This document shows, piece after piece, positions 46,753-57,083 of a DNA stretch of 64,000 bases (position 1 is its first letter; every line of letters starts with the position of its first letter). A model generated the notes under the pieces. The model was not told the DNA's origin, did no database searches, and worked only from the letters and a program-made list of their open reading frames with translations. The translations under genes were made by a program, and so were the position numbers. The DNA is from Oryzomicrobium terrae (GTDB lineage: Bacteria > Pseudomonadota > Gammaproteobacteria > Burkholderiales > Rhodocyclaceae): assembly GCF_008274805.1 (NCBI RefSeq), contig NZ_CP022579.1:558001-622000 (forward strand). The letters are read 5' to 3'.

Positions 46753-48843
46753 ATGAAACCCCGTCAGATTCTCGTAACCTCCGCGCTGCCGTACGCCAAC
46801 GGCGACATCCACCTGGGCCACCTGGTGGAATATATCCAGACCGATATCTGGGTGCGCTTCCAGAAGATGCGGGGCCACGACTGCTGGTACGTGTGCGCCG
46901 ACGACACCCACGGCACCCCGGTGATGCTGCGGGCGGAAAAGGAGGGCATCACCCCCGAGGCCCTGATCGCCCGGGTCCACGGCGAGCACCTGCGCGACTT
47001 CACTGGCTTCCACGTCGGCTTCGACAACTACTACTCGACCCACTCCGACGAGACCCGGGGCTTCGCCACCGACATTTACGCCAAGCTGCGCGCCGCCGGC
47101 CTGATCGAGACCCGGGACATCGAGCAGTACTACGACCCGGTCAAGCAGATGTTCCTGCCCGACCGCTTCATCAAGGGCGAGTGCCCCAAGTGTGGCGCCA
47201 AGGATCAATATGGCGACAACTGCGAAGTGTGCGGCGCCGCCTACACCCCCAACGAGTTGAAGAACCCCTACTCGGCAGTGTCCGGCGCCAAACCCGAACT
47301 GCGCACCTCGACCCACTACTTCTTCAAGCTCTCCGACCCGCGCTGCCAGAGCTTTTTGCGCCGCTTCACCACCGAGCCCGGGCGGCTCCAGGCCGAATCG
47401 GCCAACAAGATGCAGGAATGGCTGGGCAGCGAGGGCGAGCACAAGCTGACCGACTGGGACATCTCCCGGGATGCCCCTTACTTCGGCTTCGAGATTCCGG
47501 ATGCCCCCGGCAAGTTCTTCTACGTCTGGCTCGATGCGCCCGTCGGCTACATGGGCTCCTTCGCCAACCTGTGCGCCAGGAAAGGCCTGGATTTTTCCGC
47601 CTTCTGGAACAAGGATTCCCAGGCCGAGCTGTACCACTTCATCGGCAAGGACATCCTCTACTTCCACGCCCTGTTCTGGCCGGCCATGCTCGAACACGCC
47701 GGCTTCCGCGTGCCGACCAAGATCTTCACCCACGGCTTCCTCACCGTCGGCGGTGCCAAGATGTCCAAGTCCCGGGGTACCTTCATCACCGCCCGCTCCT
47801 ACCTGGACCAGGGCCTCAACCCGGAATGGCTGCGCTACTACTTCGCCGCCAAGCTGGCCGACACCGCCGAGGACGTGGACCTCAACCTGGACGACTTCTC
47901 CGCCCGGGTGAACGCCGATCTGGTGGGCAAGTACGTGAACATCGCCAGCCGCTCCGCCGGCTTCCTGGCCAAGCGCTTCGCCGGCCAGCTGGCGGTGGCC
48001 GACGAGACCCTGCCGGTGTTCGCCCAGATCCGCGACGCCGCGCCGCGCATCGCCGACCTCTACGAGGCCCGGGAGTACGGCAAGGCCCTGCGCGAGATCA
48101 TGGCCCTGACCGAGGCGGTCAACCAGTACGTGGACACGGTCAAGCCCTGGGAGCTGGCCAAGCAGGAAGGCAAGGACGCCGAGCTGCACGCCGCCTGCAC
48201 CAACGCCATCAACCTGTTCCGCCTGCTCACCGTGCTGCTCAAGCCGGTGCTGCCGGCCCTGGCCGACCAGGTGGCGGCCTTCCTCAATGTCGCCCCGTTC
48301 GTGTGGGACGACGTGGGCAGCGTGCTCGCCCCGAGCCACGCCATCAACACCTACCAGCACCTGATGACCCGCCTCGACCCCAAGCAGCTCACCGCTCTGG
48401 TCGAGGCCAACAAATCCTCCTTGGCCCCGGCCCCCGCTGCCCCGGCCGAGGCCAAGAAAGAAAGCAAACCCGTGGAAAAGACCGCTGCCCCCGCCGCCGA
48501 AAGCACCACCATCGGCATCGACGACTTCACCAAGGTGGACCTGCGCATTGCCCGCATCGTCACCGCCGAGCATGTCGAAGGCGCCGAAAAGCTGATCCGC
48601 CTGGAGCTCGATATCGGCGAAGAGAAGCCGCGCCAGGTCTTCGCCGGCATCAAGAGCGCCTACGACCCGGCCACCCTGGTGGGCCGCTACACCGTGATGG
48701 TGGCCAACCTGGCCCCGCGCAAGATGAAGTTCGGCCTGTCCGAGGGCATGGTGCTGGCCGCCTCCGACGAGACCGGCCAGACCCCGGGGCTGTTCATCCT
48801 GTCGCCGGATGCCGGCGCCCAGCCGGGCATGCGGGTCAAGTAA
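46753..48843 (+). CDS. metG: Methionyl-tRNA synthetase
   Basis: This is a 696-residue class I synthetase. ATG 46753 gives [20 protein letters not shown], with the HIGH-equivalent H20-LGH23. A zinc-binding knuckle CPKC...CEVC lies around residues 145-165, and KMSKS is at 336-340. Anticodon-binding helical domain follows, then an Ala/Lys-rich linker (about 555-580) and a C-terminal tRNA-binding EMAPII-like domain ([20 protein letters not shown]) used for dimerisation. A TAGAAT box at 46707-46712 could be its -10 element, without an obvious -35. It is divergent from apbC by 242 bp. Confidence 0.97.
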   Translation: MKPRQILVTSALPYANGDIHLGHLVEYIQTDIWVRFQKMRGHDCWYVCADDTHGTPVMLRAEKEGITPEALIARVHGEHLRDFTGFHVGFDNYYSTHSDETRGFATDIYAKLRAAGLIETRDIEQYYDPVKQMFLPDRFIKGECPKCGAKDQYGDNCEVCGAAYTPNELKNPYSAVSGAKPELRTSTHYFFKLSDPRCQSFLRRFTTEPGRLQAESANKMQEWLGSEGEHKLTDWDISRDAPYFGFEIPDAPGKFFYVWLDAPVGYMGSFANLCARKGLDFSAFWNKDSQAELYHFIGKDILYFHALFWPAMLEHAGFRVPTKIFTHGFLTVGGAKMSKSRGTFITARSYLDQGLNPEWLRYYFAAKLADTAEDVDLNLDDFSARVNADLVGKYVNIASRSAGFLAKRFAGQLAVADETLPVFAQIRDAAPRIADLYEAREYGKALREIMALTEAVNQYVDTVKPWELAKQEGKDAELHAACTNAINLFRLLTVLLKPVLPALADQVAAFLNVAPFVWDDVGSVLAPSHAINTYQHLMTRLDPKQLTALVEANKSSLAPAPAAPAEAKKESKPVEKTAAPAAESTTIGIDDFTKVDLRIARIVTAEHVEGAEKLIRLELDIGEEKPRQVFAGIKSAYDPATLVGRYTVMVANLAPRKMKFGLSEGMVLAASDETGQTPGLFILSPDAGAQPGMRVK

Positions 48844-48932
48844 GCGCGGGCGTAGGTGCTCCGAGGCGGCTGTCGGTGCGATGTAAGTCTGCTGTCAGCC
48901 CCTCTCTCTAGCCTTTTGTCATCGTGCCGACC

Positions 48933-49235
48933 ATGTCTTTCGCCAACCGCCCCGCCGCCAAATTCCGCCCCCGCCTGACCGTGGCGATGCTGGCCTTTGC
49001 CGTCGTTGATGTGGTCGGGCTGCTGTTGTTCGCCGTGGGGTTTGCCTACTTGGCGCGGGGGCCGGGTATTTTCTTTCCGGCCTTCCCCTCGGGGATCGGT
49101 GAGGCCGTCGTGCTGACCGCGGTCGGGCTGGTTCTGGTCTTCTGGGCGGCAACACGAATGGTGCGGCAGGTGGTCAAGCAGGCCCCGCCGGACGCCGACA
49201 GTCCCCCTTCTTCCGAGCCCACGCACCGGCCATGA
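48933..49235 (+). CDS. Small two-helix membrane protein, unrecognised
   Basis: This is a 100-residue protein from ATG 48933 (MSFANRPAAKFRPRL); a GTG three codons earlier is possible. Two hydrophobic segments (about LTVAMLAFAVVDVVGLLLFA and AVVLTAVGLVLVFWAATRMV) flank a short periplasmic loop with GPGIFFPAFPSGIG. The C terminus is charged and Pro-rich. I do not recognise a family. Its stop overlaps the SulP gene start by 4 bp, so it is probably co-expressed with the transporter and could be an accessory subunit. Confidence 0.7.
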   Translation: MSFANRPAAKFRPRLTVAMLAFAVVDVVGLLLFAVGFAYLARGPGIFFPAFPSGIGEAVVLTAVGLVLVFWAATRMVRQVVKQAPPDADSPPSSEPTHRP

Positions 49236-50905
49236 GCATCCTGCCTGCCTCCTTCTCCTTCCGACCCAAGCTCGTCGAGTGCCTTTCCGGTTATGAACGC
49301 GCCCAGTTCGGCAAGGATGTGGCGGCAGGCATCACGGTCGGTGTGTTGGCGCTGCCGCTGGCCATCGCCTTCGCTATCGCGTCGGGCATGTCGCCTACCG
49401 CCGGCTTGTGGACAGCGATCGTCGCCGGTTTTCTGATCTCCGCCCTGGGCGGTTCCCGGGTGCAGATCGGTGGCCCTACCGGGGCCTTCATCCCGATCAT
49501 TTTCGGCATCGTCACCCAGTATGGGGTGGCCAACCTGCTTATCGCCACGCTGCTGGCCGGTGCCCTGCTGGTGCTGATGGGCCTATTTCGTCTCGGTCAG
49601 CTGATCCGCTTCATTCCCATTTCGGTGGTGATCGGTTTTACCAACGGCATCGCCGTGGTGATCTTCCTTTCCCAGGTGAAAGACTTCCTCGGCCTGCCCG
49701 GGCCGGCCTTGCCTGCCGAGTTCTTCGCCCGCATCAAGGCGATCGTGCATACTGCTCCCGATGCGGACCTGCCGACCCTGGCCTTCTCAGTGCTGGCCCT
49801 GACGCTGCTGCTCGGCTGGAACCGTTACGGCAGCCGCATTCCGCGCATCGGGCGTGTTCCCGGACCGCTGGTGGTCCTGGTGCTGGCGACCCTGGCCCAG
49901 GCCCTGTTCGCCTTTCCGGTGGAAACCATCGGCAGCCGCTTCGGCGGCATTCCCCAGGAATTCCCCGCCTTCGCCCTGCCGGCCCTGTCCCTGGAAACCT
50001 TGCGTTCCCTGATCGCTCCGGCCATCACCATCGCCCTGCTCGGCGCCATCGAGTCGCTCCTGTCGGCCCGGGTGGCCGATGCCCAGGTGGACGACCGTCA
50101 CGATCCCAACCAGGAGCTGCTCGCCCAGGGCGTCGCCAACCTGGTGGCGCCACTGTTTGGCGGCTTTGCCGCCACCGGCGCCCTGGCGCGCACCGCCACC
50201 AACGTGCGGGTCGGAGGGCGCACCCCGGTGGCCGGCATCATCCATGCCTTGACCCTGCTCATCGTCGTACTGGTGGCGGCCCCCCTGGCCGCCTATGTGC
50301 CGTTGCCGGCCCTCTCCGCAATCCTGGTGGTGGTGGCGCTCAACATGGGCGAGTGGCATGCCTTCCGCGAGTTGTCGCGCTATTCCCTCAACTACCGGGT
50401 GATCCTGCTCACCACCTTCTTCGTCACCGTCGTCTTCGACCTGACCCTGGCGGTGGAAATCGGCCTGGTGCTGGCTTCCCTGTTCTTCATCACCCGCATG
50501 GCCTCCCTGACCCAGGTCGAGCGTCTGGGCGATCCGGAGTGGGTGCGCCGCGAGGGGTTGCCGGTGGTGGGCTACAAGATCTTCGGCTCCCTGTTCTTCG
50601 GCTCCGTGGGCAAGCTGCAGACGGTGATCGACCATAACGCCGAGGGGGCCCAGGTGGTGGTGCTCGACCTGCATCAGGTGGTGAATCTGGATACCACCGG
50701 CCTCGATACCCTGGAGTCGTTGCTGCGCATTCTGCGCAAACGTGGTGGCAGCCTGATCCTGGCCGGCCTCAATTCCCAGCCCGGTTCCCTGGTGTTTCGC
50801 TCCGGCTTTTCCGACCAGATCGGTGACGACAACATCGTTGTCGATCTGGATGAGGCCTGGGCGCGGGCGGCGCGGCTGTTGCCGCCGGTGGAGCAGGGCG
50901 CATGA
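49232..50905 (+). CDS. SulP-family anion transporter with STAS domain
   Basis: This is a 557-residue protein: transmembrane domain of about 12-14 helices (residues 20-420) with the SulP signatures ITVGVLALPLAIAFAIASGM and VNLVAPLFGGFAATGALART, then a cytoplasmic STAS domain (about 440-550; VVVLDLHQVVNLDTTGLDTL). SulP proteins carry sulfate, bicarbonate or other anions, often with Na+ or H+; the substrate is not decidable by eye. It overlaps the small membrane gene and the acylphosphatase gene by 4 bp each, forming a three-gene operon. Confidence 0.93.
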   Translation: MSILPASFSFRPKLVECLSGYERAQFGKDVAAGITVGVLALPLAIAFAIASGMSPTAGLWTAIVAGFLISALGGSRVQIGGPTGAFIPIIFGIVTQYGVANLLIATLLAGALLVLMGLFRLGQLIRFIPISVVIGFTNGIAVVIFLSQVKDFLGLPGPALPAEFFARIKAIVHTAPDADLPTLAFSVLALTLLLGWNRYGSRIPRIGRVPGPLVVLVLATLAQALFAFPVETIGSRFGGIPQEFPAFALPALSLETLRSLIAPAITIALLGAIESLLSARVADAQVDDRHDPNQELLAQGVANLVAPLFGGFAATGALARTATNVRVGGRTPVAGIIHALTLLIVVLVAAPLAAYVPLPALSAILVVVALNMGEWHAFRELSRYSLNYRVILLTTFFVTVVFDLTLAVEIGLVLASLFFITRMASLTQVERLGDPEWVRREGLPVVGYKIFGSLFFGSVGKLQTVIDHNAEGAQVVVLDLHQVVNLDTTGLDTLESLLRILRKRGGSLILAGLNSQPGSLVFRSGFSDQIGDDNIVVDLDEAWARAARLLPPVEQGA

Positions 50906-51222
50906 GCGGCGGCGGGGGGGCGCCGAGCGTGCGCCGGCTGCTGGTATCGGGCCGGGTACAAGGGGTCGGCTATCGCCGCGCCACGGTGCGCGCCGCCACC
51001 GCTCTGGGCGTGACGGGCTGGGTGCGCAACCTGACCGACGGCCGGGTGGAAGTCCTGGCGCAGGGCCCGGACGACGCTGTGGCGCGTCTGATCGCCTGGG
51101 CCCGCCAAGGGCCGCCGGCCGCCTCGGTCGAGGATGTCCTGGTCGAGGAAGGGGCGGTGGGAGTGGCCCCCGCGGTCGGCTTCAGCGAATACCCGACGGC
51201 CGACTTCCCCGAACCGCTCTAA
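50902..51222 (+). CDS. acyP: Acylphosphatase
   Basis: This is a 106-residue protein. The fold signature VSGRVQGVGYRRATVRAAT contains the catalytic Arg, and GWVRNLTDGRVEVLAQG contains the catalytic Asn. It hydrolyses acyl phosphates. ATG 50902 overlaps the SulP stop (ATGA). Small acylphosphatases are housekeeping enzymes; the coupling to a SulP transporter is notable but unexplained. Confidence 0.93.
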   Translation: MSGGGGAPSVRRLLVSGRVQGVGYRRATVRAATALGVTGWVRNLTDGRVEVLAQGPDDAVARLIAWARQGPPAASVEDVLVEEGAVGVAPAVGFSEYPTADFPEPL

Positions 51223-51242
51223 GGCACTGGCTGCCGCGCACC

Positions 51243-52562
51243 TCAGCGCATTTCGAACGCTTCCTGGTGGAAGCGCCGTTCGGATAAACCGAGGGCGCCG
51301 AGGCCCTGGCGCAATGCTTGGCCGAAGCTGGCCGGTCCGCAGAACCAGATGTCGCTGTCCTTGAGCGTAGCGACCGTGTCGTTCAGCCGTTCCGAGGTCA
51401 GGTAACCGTCCCGCGGGGTGACTAGCAGGTGCAGACGCACCCGGGCCTGTTCGGCCAATTGCCGCAGGTGGGCGATGAAGCCATCGTCCGCTGCCGCCGT
51501 GCAATAAAACATGTCTACGGGCTGGGTGCTGCCGCCTTGCGCGGCCAGGGCTTCGAGCCGGGCCAGGAAGGGCGTGATCCCGATTCCGCCGGCGACCCAG
51601 ACCTGGCGTTCCGCACGGCTGGAAAAGTCGAAGCGGCCGTACGGGCCTTCCACCGTCACCGGAGCGCCGACCTGGAGATGCTGCGGCAAGGTGCGGGTGT
51701 AATCCCCCAGGCCCTTGATGGCGAAGGTCAGGATGCCATCGCCGCGCCAGGCGGAGGCAATGGTGTAGGGGTGGGCACCTTCCCGCGGGGACAGGGTGAG
51801 GAAGGCGAACTGGCCGGCGACGTGGCCAGGCCAGGCGCTGCCGAGCCGGCAATCCACTTCGAGGACGCCGTTGTCGCGGTGATGGCGCAGGGCGGTGATG
51901 GTCCCCGTGGCTTGGCGCTTGCGGCCGATGCGGCCGGCCAGGGAGGTCATGGCGGCGAGGCTGCCCGCGCCCATCAGGACAGCCATGGTCGCGCCCAGGG
52001 GCGTCAGCCAGTAGCCGGTCGGCATCAGCACCGCGCCGTGAAACACCAGGATTAGGTAGGTGGCCGCCAGCGCACGGTGCAGGAGGAAGGCGGGGCGGTA
52101 GGGAAAGCGTTTCCACAGGGCCAGCAGTACCAGGGCCAGCACCAGGTAGATGCCCCATTCGCCCACCGATTCGGCGGGTTCGCGCAGCAGGGTGAGCAGG
52201 TCGGTGGCGCCGCTGCTGCCCTTGCGTGCCGCACGCTCCAGCCAGCCCTGGCTGACCATCCATTTGGGGACGATCTTCAGCATCCAGTGCAGAAAACCCA
52301 GCACCGTGGCGCCGATACCCAGCCATTTGTGCAGGCGGTAACTCCGGTCCAAGCCACCCAAGGGGGTTTCCAGCCAGCGTGGCCGCGTGGCAAGGACCAG
52401 GGCCACGGACATGAGGCCAAGGGCGCCTATCCCCGTATAATAAATGGCGAGTTTGCGCAGAGCCCAGAAGTCGGCGCTGGCGGCCGGCCAGGCGTCCCCG
52501 GGCAGGCTGACGATCCAGAGCCCGGTCAACAGGGCGAGCAGGGCAGTGACATAGGTTTTCAT
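51243..52562 (-). CDS. Ferric-reductase-like flavocytochrome
   Basis: This is a 439-residue membrane oxidoreductase: six or so transmembrane helices (residues 1-215) with paired His heme ligands (e.g. SYRLHKWLGIGATVLGFLHW and LLHRALAATYLILVFHGAVL), then a cytoplasmic ferredoxin-NADP reductase-like module: FAD-binding HPYTIASAW, NAD-binding VAGGIGITPFLARLEAL, and C-terminal SDIWFCGPASFGQALR. This is the Fre/NOX-like family. It probably moves electrons from NAD(P)H across the membrane to iron or another acceptor. It is a single gene, divergent from the next by 180 bp. Confidence 0.9.
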   Translation of the reverse strand: MKTYVTALLALLTGLWIVSLPGDAWPAASADFWALRKLAIYYTGIGALGLMSVALVLATRPRWLETPLGGLDRSYRLHKWLGIGATVLGFLHWMLKIVPKWMVSQGWLERAARKGSSGATDLLTLLREPAESVGEWGIYLVLALVLLALWKRFPYRPAFLLHRALAATYLILVFHGAVLMPTGYWLTPLGATMAVLMGAGSLAAMTSLAGRIGRKRQATGTITALRHHRDNGVLEVDCRLGSAWPGHVAGQFAFLTLSPREGAHPYTIASAWRGDGILTFAIKGLGDYTRTLPQHLQVGAPVTVEGPYGRFDFSSRAERQVWVAGGIGITPFLARLEALAAQGGSTQPVDMFYCTAAADDGFIAHLRQLAEQARVRLHLLVTPRDGYLTSERLNDTVATLKDSDIWFCGPASFGQALRQGLGALGLSERRFHQEAFEMR

Positions 52563-52742
52563 GAAGGTTCTCCAGCAGCCGGCCCGGCATCTGGCTCCCG
52601 ATGGGGGCGGGCCGGGTGTGGCGATCTGGTCATGATGCGCGGGGTGGCTTAACTCACCCTTAACGTAGGCGGGGGCCCGGCAGTGCCGGGCGTTTGGCGA
52701 TCTGGAGATCAGGGCATAGGGGGGAGGGACCCCGGGGGCGGT

Positions 52743-53306
52743 ATGTCAATCTCGAAAAACCTCTTTGCGGGCCGTGCCTTTCTCGAGTTCTATGCCTGGG
52801 CGGAGGCTGATGGTTCCCTGCCGGGGTGGAGCTTCGAAGGCGGCGGCCCCCATGGCGAGGCCAATGCGCCAACGCCTGCCCAGGATTACTTCGTCGAATA
52901 CCACCTGGAGTTCTTTCGCCAGCAGGGGTTCAGCCGTTACCCCAGTCGCCTGCATTCCCGCCTGTTGTTCGCCACCCGCGTCGATGCCGAAGCCTTTCAG
53001 GAAAAGCACCCGGAGCGCACCTTCGGGCGCCGCCTGATCAAGTTGCGGGCGAGCGGCACCTGCGCCTGCTCGTTTCACGACGGAGCCTGGCTGGACTACC
53101 TGCGCCAGCCCTGCACTTTCGATCTGGAGGCCCTGTCCCGGGTGGCCAAGGCCTACTGGTCGGGGCGCACCGTGGAAGAAGCCGACCTACCCTTCCTCGG
53201 TCATCCCTGGCGCGAGATTCCTGTAATCGAGGCCCTCGTCCATGGCGACGTGGTACCGGTCCCGACCGCCTTGCCGCGCAGCCTCGATCTGCCCGGCTTT
53301 GCCTGA
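52743..53306 (+). CDS. Unrecognised protein, possibly DUF2441-like
   Basis: This is a 187-residue cytoplasmic protein from ATG 52743 (MSISKNLFAGRAFLEFYAWA). It has no signal peptide or transmembrane helix. The pattern of FRQQGFSRYPSRLHSRLLFA, VDAEAFQEKHP, FGRRLIKLRASG and a Cys-containing CACSFHD is reminiscent of DUF2441-type proteins with an ADP-ribosyltransferase-like fold, but this is a weak visual match. The C terminus (YWSGRTVEEADLPFLGHPWR) looks like the family element WSG. It stands alone, divergent from the flavocytochrome. Confidence 0.6.
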   Translation: MSISKNLFAGRAFLEFYAWAEADGSLPGWSFEGGGPHGEANAPTPAQDYFVEYHLEFFRQQGFSRYPSRLHSRLLFATRVDAEAFQEKHPERTFGRRLIKLRASGTCACSFHDGAWLDYLRQPCTFDLEALSRVAKAYWSGRTVEEADLPFLGHPWREIPVIEALVHGDVVPVPTALPRSLDLPGFA

Positions 53307-53386
53307 GCGCACTTGCACCGAGCGTCTCGCCGCGGCTTTCGGCCTGCGGCGCGGTCTGCCTCGCGGTCTGCCTGATTCCCTGCAAA

Positions 53387-53415
53387 TTGACGCCCTGACA
53401 GGGCTTGGTTAAATT
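53387..53415 (+). promoter_or_regulatory. Predicted sigma70 promoter of the peroxiredoxin gene
   Basis: TTGACG (53387-53392), 17-bp spacer, TAAATT (53410-53415). The spacer contains the palindrome CCCTGACAGGG. The gene start is 80 bp downstream of the -10 box. Sequence match only. Confidence 0.55.
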
Positions 53416-53494
53416 CAGGGGTTCCCCAACGGCACCCGCCACGCCGGTTTTCCGGCCGGTTCGGTGCCTCACTCTCATCTTGAGGAGAAATACA

Positions 53495-54091
53495 ATGGCT
53501 GTTCTCGTCGGCAAGCAAGCTCCCGACTTCACCGCTACCGCGGTGCTGGGCAACAACGAAATCAAGGACATCAAGCTGTCCGACTACAAGGGCAAGTACG
53601 TGGTGGTGTTCTTCTACCCCCTCGACTTCACCTTCGTCTGTCCCTCCGAACTGATCGCCTTCGATCACCGCCTGGCCGAGTTCAAGGCCCGCAACGTGGA
53701 AGTGCTGGGCGTGTCCATCGATTCCCAGTTCACCCACCTGGCCTGGAAGAACACCCCGGTCGAAAAGGGCGGCATCGGCCAAGTCGGCTATCCGATGGTG
53801 GCTGACGTGAAGCACGAGATCGCCCGTGCTTTCGACGTGGAATCCGCCGGTGGCGTGGCCTTCCGCGGCTCCTTCCTGATCGACAAGGCTGGCGTGGTCC
53901 GCCACCAGGTGGTCAACGACCTGCCCCTGGGCCGCAACGTGGACGAAATGCTGCGCATGGTGGACGCCCTGCAGTTCACCGAAGAGCACGGCGAAGTCTG
54001 CCCGGCGGGGTGGAACAAGGGCAAGAAGGGCATGACCGCCAGCCCCGAGGGCGTGGCCAAGTACCTGGCCGAGAACGCCGCCGCCCTGTAA
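53495..54091 (+). CDS. Typical 2-Cys peroxiredoxin (AhpC/Prx1 type)
   Basis: This is a 198-residue thiol peroxidase. The peroxidatic Cys49 is in [17 protein letters not shown] and the resolving Cys169 is in [14 protein letters not shown]. The C-terminal tail is short, as in bacterial AhpC and Prx1-type proteins. ATG 53495 has an excellent ribosome-binding site (TTGAGGAGAAATACA). It reduces H2O2 and organic peroxides using thioredoxin or AhpF; no ahpF is adjacent. It is transcribed alone, with its own promoter and terminator. Confidence 0.95.
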   Translation: MAVLVGKQAPDFTATAVLGNNEIKDIKLSDYKGKYVVVFFYPLDFTFVCPSELIAFDHRLAEFKARNVEVLGVSIDSQFTHLAWKNTPVEKGGIGQVGYPMVADVKHEIARAFDVESAGGVAFRGSFLIDKAGVVRHQVVNDLPLGRNVDEMLRMVDALQFTEEHGEVCPAGWNKGKKGMTASPEGVAKYLAENAAAL

Positions 54092-54143
54092 GCCTGACTG
54101 GGCGGGGAGGCTGCGGCACCCCGCGACGTCCGGTGATACCGGT

Positions 54144-54175
54144 AAAACGCCGTCCGTGGCTACGGGCGGCGTTTT
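54144..54175 (+). terminator. Terminator of the peroxiredoxin gene
   Basis: AAAACGCCG, T, CCGT (54144-54157), loop GGCT, ACGG, G, CGGCGTTTT (54162-54175), followed by TTGTTT. It is an intrinsic terminator with one T-G wobble, 52 bp after the stop. Confidence 0.88.
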
Positions 54176-54189
54176 TGTTTGCGCGTTTT

Positions 54190-54243
54190 GGAATAAGCAA
54201 ATGAGAAACGGAGCTTTGTGCTTCTAAACCCCCCTCGTAAAGT
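54190..54243 (+). promoter_or_regulatory. Predicted sbp promoter with possible CysB site
   Basis: TTGTGC (54216-54221), 16-bp spacer and TAAAGT (54238-54243) could be the promoter of the sulfate importer. GGAATAAG at 54190-54197 in an AT-rich patch upstream of the -35 is in the position of a CysB activator site and resembles half-sites reported for CysB. The regulatory role is inferred from position and pathway. Confidence 0.35.
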
Positions 54244-54276
54244 GACGTCATCCAGTTCTTTACGGAGTGCTTATAT

Positions 54277-55281
54277 ATGTCCGCCCGTCATTCGCTGCGC
54301 CTTGCCACTCTGGCCGCCTCCCTGCTCTTCGCCGTCGGTGTCCATGCTGATACCGTGCTGCTCAACGCTTCCTACGACGTGGCCCGGGACCTCTACAAGG
54401 ACTTCAATCCGGCCTTCCAGAAGGCTTGGCAGGCCAAGACCGGCGAGAAGGTCGAAATCAAGCAGTCCCACGGCGGTTCGTCCAAGCAGGTGCGTGCCGT
54501 GGCCGACGGGCTGGAGGCCGACGTGGTGACCATGAATCAGGCCACCGATGTGGATTTCCTGGCCGACAAGGGCCTGGTGGCCAAGGATTACCACAAGAAA
54601 TTCCCGACCAACGCCTCGCCCTACACCTCGACCATGGTGTTCATCGTGCGCAAGGGCAACCCGAAAGCGATCAAGGATTGGTCCGACCTGATCAAGTCCG
54701 GCGTGCAGGTGATCGTGCCCCACCCCAAGAACACCGGTAACGGCCGCTACACTTACCTGGCCGCCTGGGGCTATGCCCTCAAGCAGCCCGGCGGCAACGA
54801 CAAGAGTGCCCAGGACTTCGTCGGCAAGCTGCTCAAGAATGCGCCCCTGTTCGGCACCGGCGGTCGCGATGCCACCACCACCTTCATGCAGCGCCGCCTC
54901 GGCGACGTTCTGGTCACCTTCGAGTCCGAGGCCGAGCTGATCGCCAAGGAATTCGGCCGCGGCGACTTCGAGGTGGTCTACCCGTCCGTCTCCATCCTCA
55001 CCGAGTTCCCGGTGGCGGTGGTGGACAAGGTGGTGGACAAGAAGGGTACCCGCAAGCAGGCCCAGGCTTACCTGGAGTACCTGTGGTCCAAGGAGGGGCA
55101 GGAGATCATCGCCGAGAACTACCTGCGCCCCCGCGACGCCGAGGTGCTGAAGAAGCACGCTGCCCAATTCCCGGCGATCAAGACCTTCACCGTGGATGAG
55201 ACCTTCGGCGGCTGGGGCAAGGCGTTCAAGGCCCACTTCGTCGATGGCGGCTCCTTCGACCAGATCTACTCGGTCAAGTAA
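54277..55281 (+). CDS. sbp: Periplasmic sulfate-binding protein
   Basis: This is a 334-residue solute-binding protein of the sulfate/thiosulfate ABC importer. Signal peptide residues 1-24 ([21 protein letters not shown]). The mature protein contains [40 protein letters not shown] and [12 protein letters not shown], the sulfate-pocket segments of Sbp/CysP. Family length is about 330. It begins the sbp-cysT-cysW-cysA operon, 72 bp upstream of cysT. It is probably induced under sulfur limitation by CysB. Confidence 0.95.
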   Translation: MSARHSLRLATLAASLLFAVGVHADTVLLNASYDVARDLYKDFNPAFQKAWQAKTGEKVEIKQSHGGSSKQVRAVADGLEADVVTMNQATDVDFLADKGLVAKDYHKKFPTNASPYTSTMVFIVRKGNPKAIKDWSDLIKSGVQVIVPHPKNTGNGRYTYLAAWGYALKQPGGNDKSAQDFVGKLLKNAPLFGTGGRDATTTFMQRRLGDVLVTFESEAELIAKEFGRGDFEVVYPSVSILTEFPVAVVDKVVDKKGTRKQAQAYLEYLWSKEGQEIIAENYLRPRDAEVLKKHAAQFPAIKTFTVDETFGGWGKAFKAHFVDGGSFDQIYSVK

Positions 55282-55353
55282 GCCTTCCACCCCCTGTGGC
55301 CGGGCTCGGTGGGAGGCATTCCCCCGGGCCCGCTGCTTTACGACAAGACTTCC

Positions 55354-56220
55354 ATGTCCCGCTCTCCTTCCCGTTCAGTGCTGCCCGGGTTTGGCCTTTC
55401 GCTGGGCTACACCCTGGTGTACCTGTCGCTGCTGGTGCTGATCCCCCTGGCCGGATTGCTGGTCAAATCGGCCTCCCTGTCCCTGGCGGACATCTGGGCG
55501 ATCGCCACCGGCCCCCGGGCCCTGGCCTCGTTTCGTGTCACCTTCGGCGCCTCCTTCGCCGCCGCCTGCATCAACGCCTTCTTCGGCCTGATCGTGGCCT
55601 GGGTGCTGGTGCGCTACGACTTCTGGGGCAAGCGCTTCATCGATGCCCTGGTGGACCTGCCCTTCGCCCTGCCCACCGCCGTGGCCGGTATCACCCTGGC
55701 CACCCTCTATGCCGAAACCGGCGTGATCGGGGAATGGTTCGCCAAGGCCGGCGTCAAGATCGCCTATACACCCCTGGGCATCGTCGTGGCCCTGACCTTC
55801 ATCGGCCTGCCCTTTGTGGTGCGCACCCTGCAACCGGTGCTCGAAGACATCGAGCCCGAGGTGGAGGAGGCGGCTGCCTCCCTGGGTGCCTCGCGCTGGC
55901 AGACCTTCCGCCGGGTGCTCTTCCCCGCCATCTTTCCGGCGCTGCTGACCGGCTTCACCCTGGCCTTTTCCCGGGCCGTCGGCGAATACGGCTCGGTGAT
56001 CTTCATCGCCGGCAACATGCCGCTGATTTCCGAGATCACCCCGTTGCTGATCATCTCCAAGCTGGAGCAGTACGACTTCGTCGGCGCCACCGCCCTGGCC
56101 TCGGTGATGCTGGTCATCTCCTTCGTCATGCTGCTGGCCATCAACGTGTTGCAGTGGTGGGCCTCCAACCGTCACCGCAGCGGCACGGCCAAAGCCGCGC
56201 CGCAGGGAGGTGCGCAATGA
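55354..56220 (+). CDS. cysT: Sulfate ABC transporter permease CysT (CysU)
   Basis: This is a 288-residue inner-membrane permease with six transmembrane helices. The cytoplasmic EAA loop is [40 protein letters not shown] is characteristic of CysT. ATG 55354 is chosen over an upstream GTG because it gives the usual [20 protein letters not shown] start. It pairs with CysW to form the sulfate channel. The stop overlaps the cysW start by 4 bp. Confidence 0.95.
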   Translation: MSRSPSRSVLPGFGLSLGYTLVYLSLLVLIPLAGLLVKSASLSLADIWAIATGPRALASFRVTFGASFAAACINAFFGLIVAWVLVRYDFWGKRFIDALVDLPFALPTAVAGITLATLYAETGVIGEWFAKAGVKIAYTPLGIVVALTFIGLPFVVRTLQPVLEDIEPEVEEAAASLGASRWQTFRRVLFPAIFPALLTGFTLAFSRAVGEYGSVIFIAGNMPLISEITPLLIISKLEQYDFVGATALASVMLVISFVMLLAINVLQWWASNRHRSGTAKAAPQGGAQ

Positions 56221-57083
56221 CCGTGCGTCGCGCCAACAACGAACCCCGCTGGATGCGGGTGCTGCTGCTCGTCGTCGCCCTGGGGTTTCTCGCCCTGTTC
56301 CTCGGCTTTCCCCTGGTCACCGTCTTCTACGAAGCGCTGAAGAAGGGCGTGGATGCTTACCTGGCCGGCCTGGCCGACCCCGAGGCCCGTTCCGCCATCT
56401 GGCTGACCCTGGGGGTGGCCGCGGCGGCGATTCCCCTCAACATCGCCTTCGGCGTGGCCGCCGCCTGGGCCATCGCCAAGTTCGACTTCCGCGGCAAGAG
56501 CCTCTTGATCACCCTGATCGACCTGCCCTTCGCCGTTTCACCGGTGGTGGCCGGCCTGCTCTTCGTGCTCATCTTCGGCTCCCAGGGCTGGATGGGGCCC
56601 TGGCTGGCGGAGCACGACATCAAGATCATCTTCGCCATTCCCGGCATCGTCCTCGCCACCCTGTTCGTCACCTTCCCCTTCGTCGCCCGGGAGCTGATCC
56701 CGCTGATGCAGGCCCAGGGCAAGGATGAGGAAGAGGCGGCGGTATCCCTGGGCGCATCGGGCTGGCAGATGTTCTGGCGGGTCACTGTGCCCAACATCAA
56801 GTGGGGCCTGCTCTACGGGGTGATCCTGGCCAACGCCAGGGCCATGGGCGAGTTCGGCGCGGTGTCGGTGGTCTCCGGCCATATCCGCGGCGAGACCAAT
56901 ACCCTGCCCCTGCATGTCGAGATCCTCTACAACGAGTACCAGTCCGTAGCGGCCTTTGCCGCCGCGTCGATCCTGGCCCTGCTGGCCCTGGTCACCCTGG
57001 TGGCCAAGACCGTGGTGGAGTGGCGCATGCGTAAAGAAACCGAAATGCTGACGGCCGACCTGCCGCCGGAGAAAACCGAATGA
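56217..57083 (+). CDS. cysW: Sulfate ABC transporter permease CysW
   Basis: This is a 288-residue permease with six transmembrane helices and EAA loop [40 protein letters not shown] and [20 protein letters not shown] are CysW signatures. The frame upstream of ATG 56217 is open within cysT and is ignored. It overlaps cysT and cysA by 4 bp each (ATGA junctions). Confidence 0.95.
   Translation: MTVRRANNEPRWMRVLLLVVALGFLALFLGFPLVTVFYEALKKGVDAYLAGLADPEARSAIWLTLGVAAAAIPLNIAFGVAAAWAIAKFDFRGKSLLITLIDLPFAVSPVVAGLLFVLIFGSQGWMGPWLAEHDIKIIFAIPGIVLATLFVTFPFVARELIPLMQAQGKDEEEAAVSLGASGWQMFWRVTVPNIKWGLLYGVILANARAMGEFGAVSVVSGHIRGETNTLPLHVEILYNEYQSVAAFAAASILALLALVTLVAKTVVEWRMRKETEMLTADLPPEKTE

Noticed and set aside
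46315-48911. Long frames antisense (752 codons) and out-of-phase (672 codons) to metG
   Set aside because: Shadows of metG codon structure; metG carries the HLGH and KMSKS motifs and the C-terminal tRNA-binding domain.
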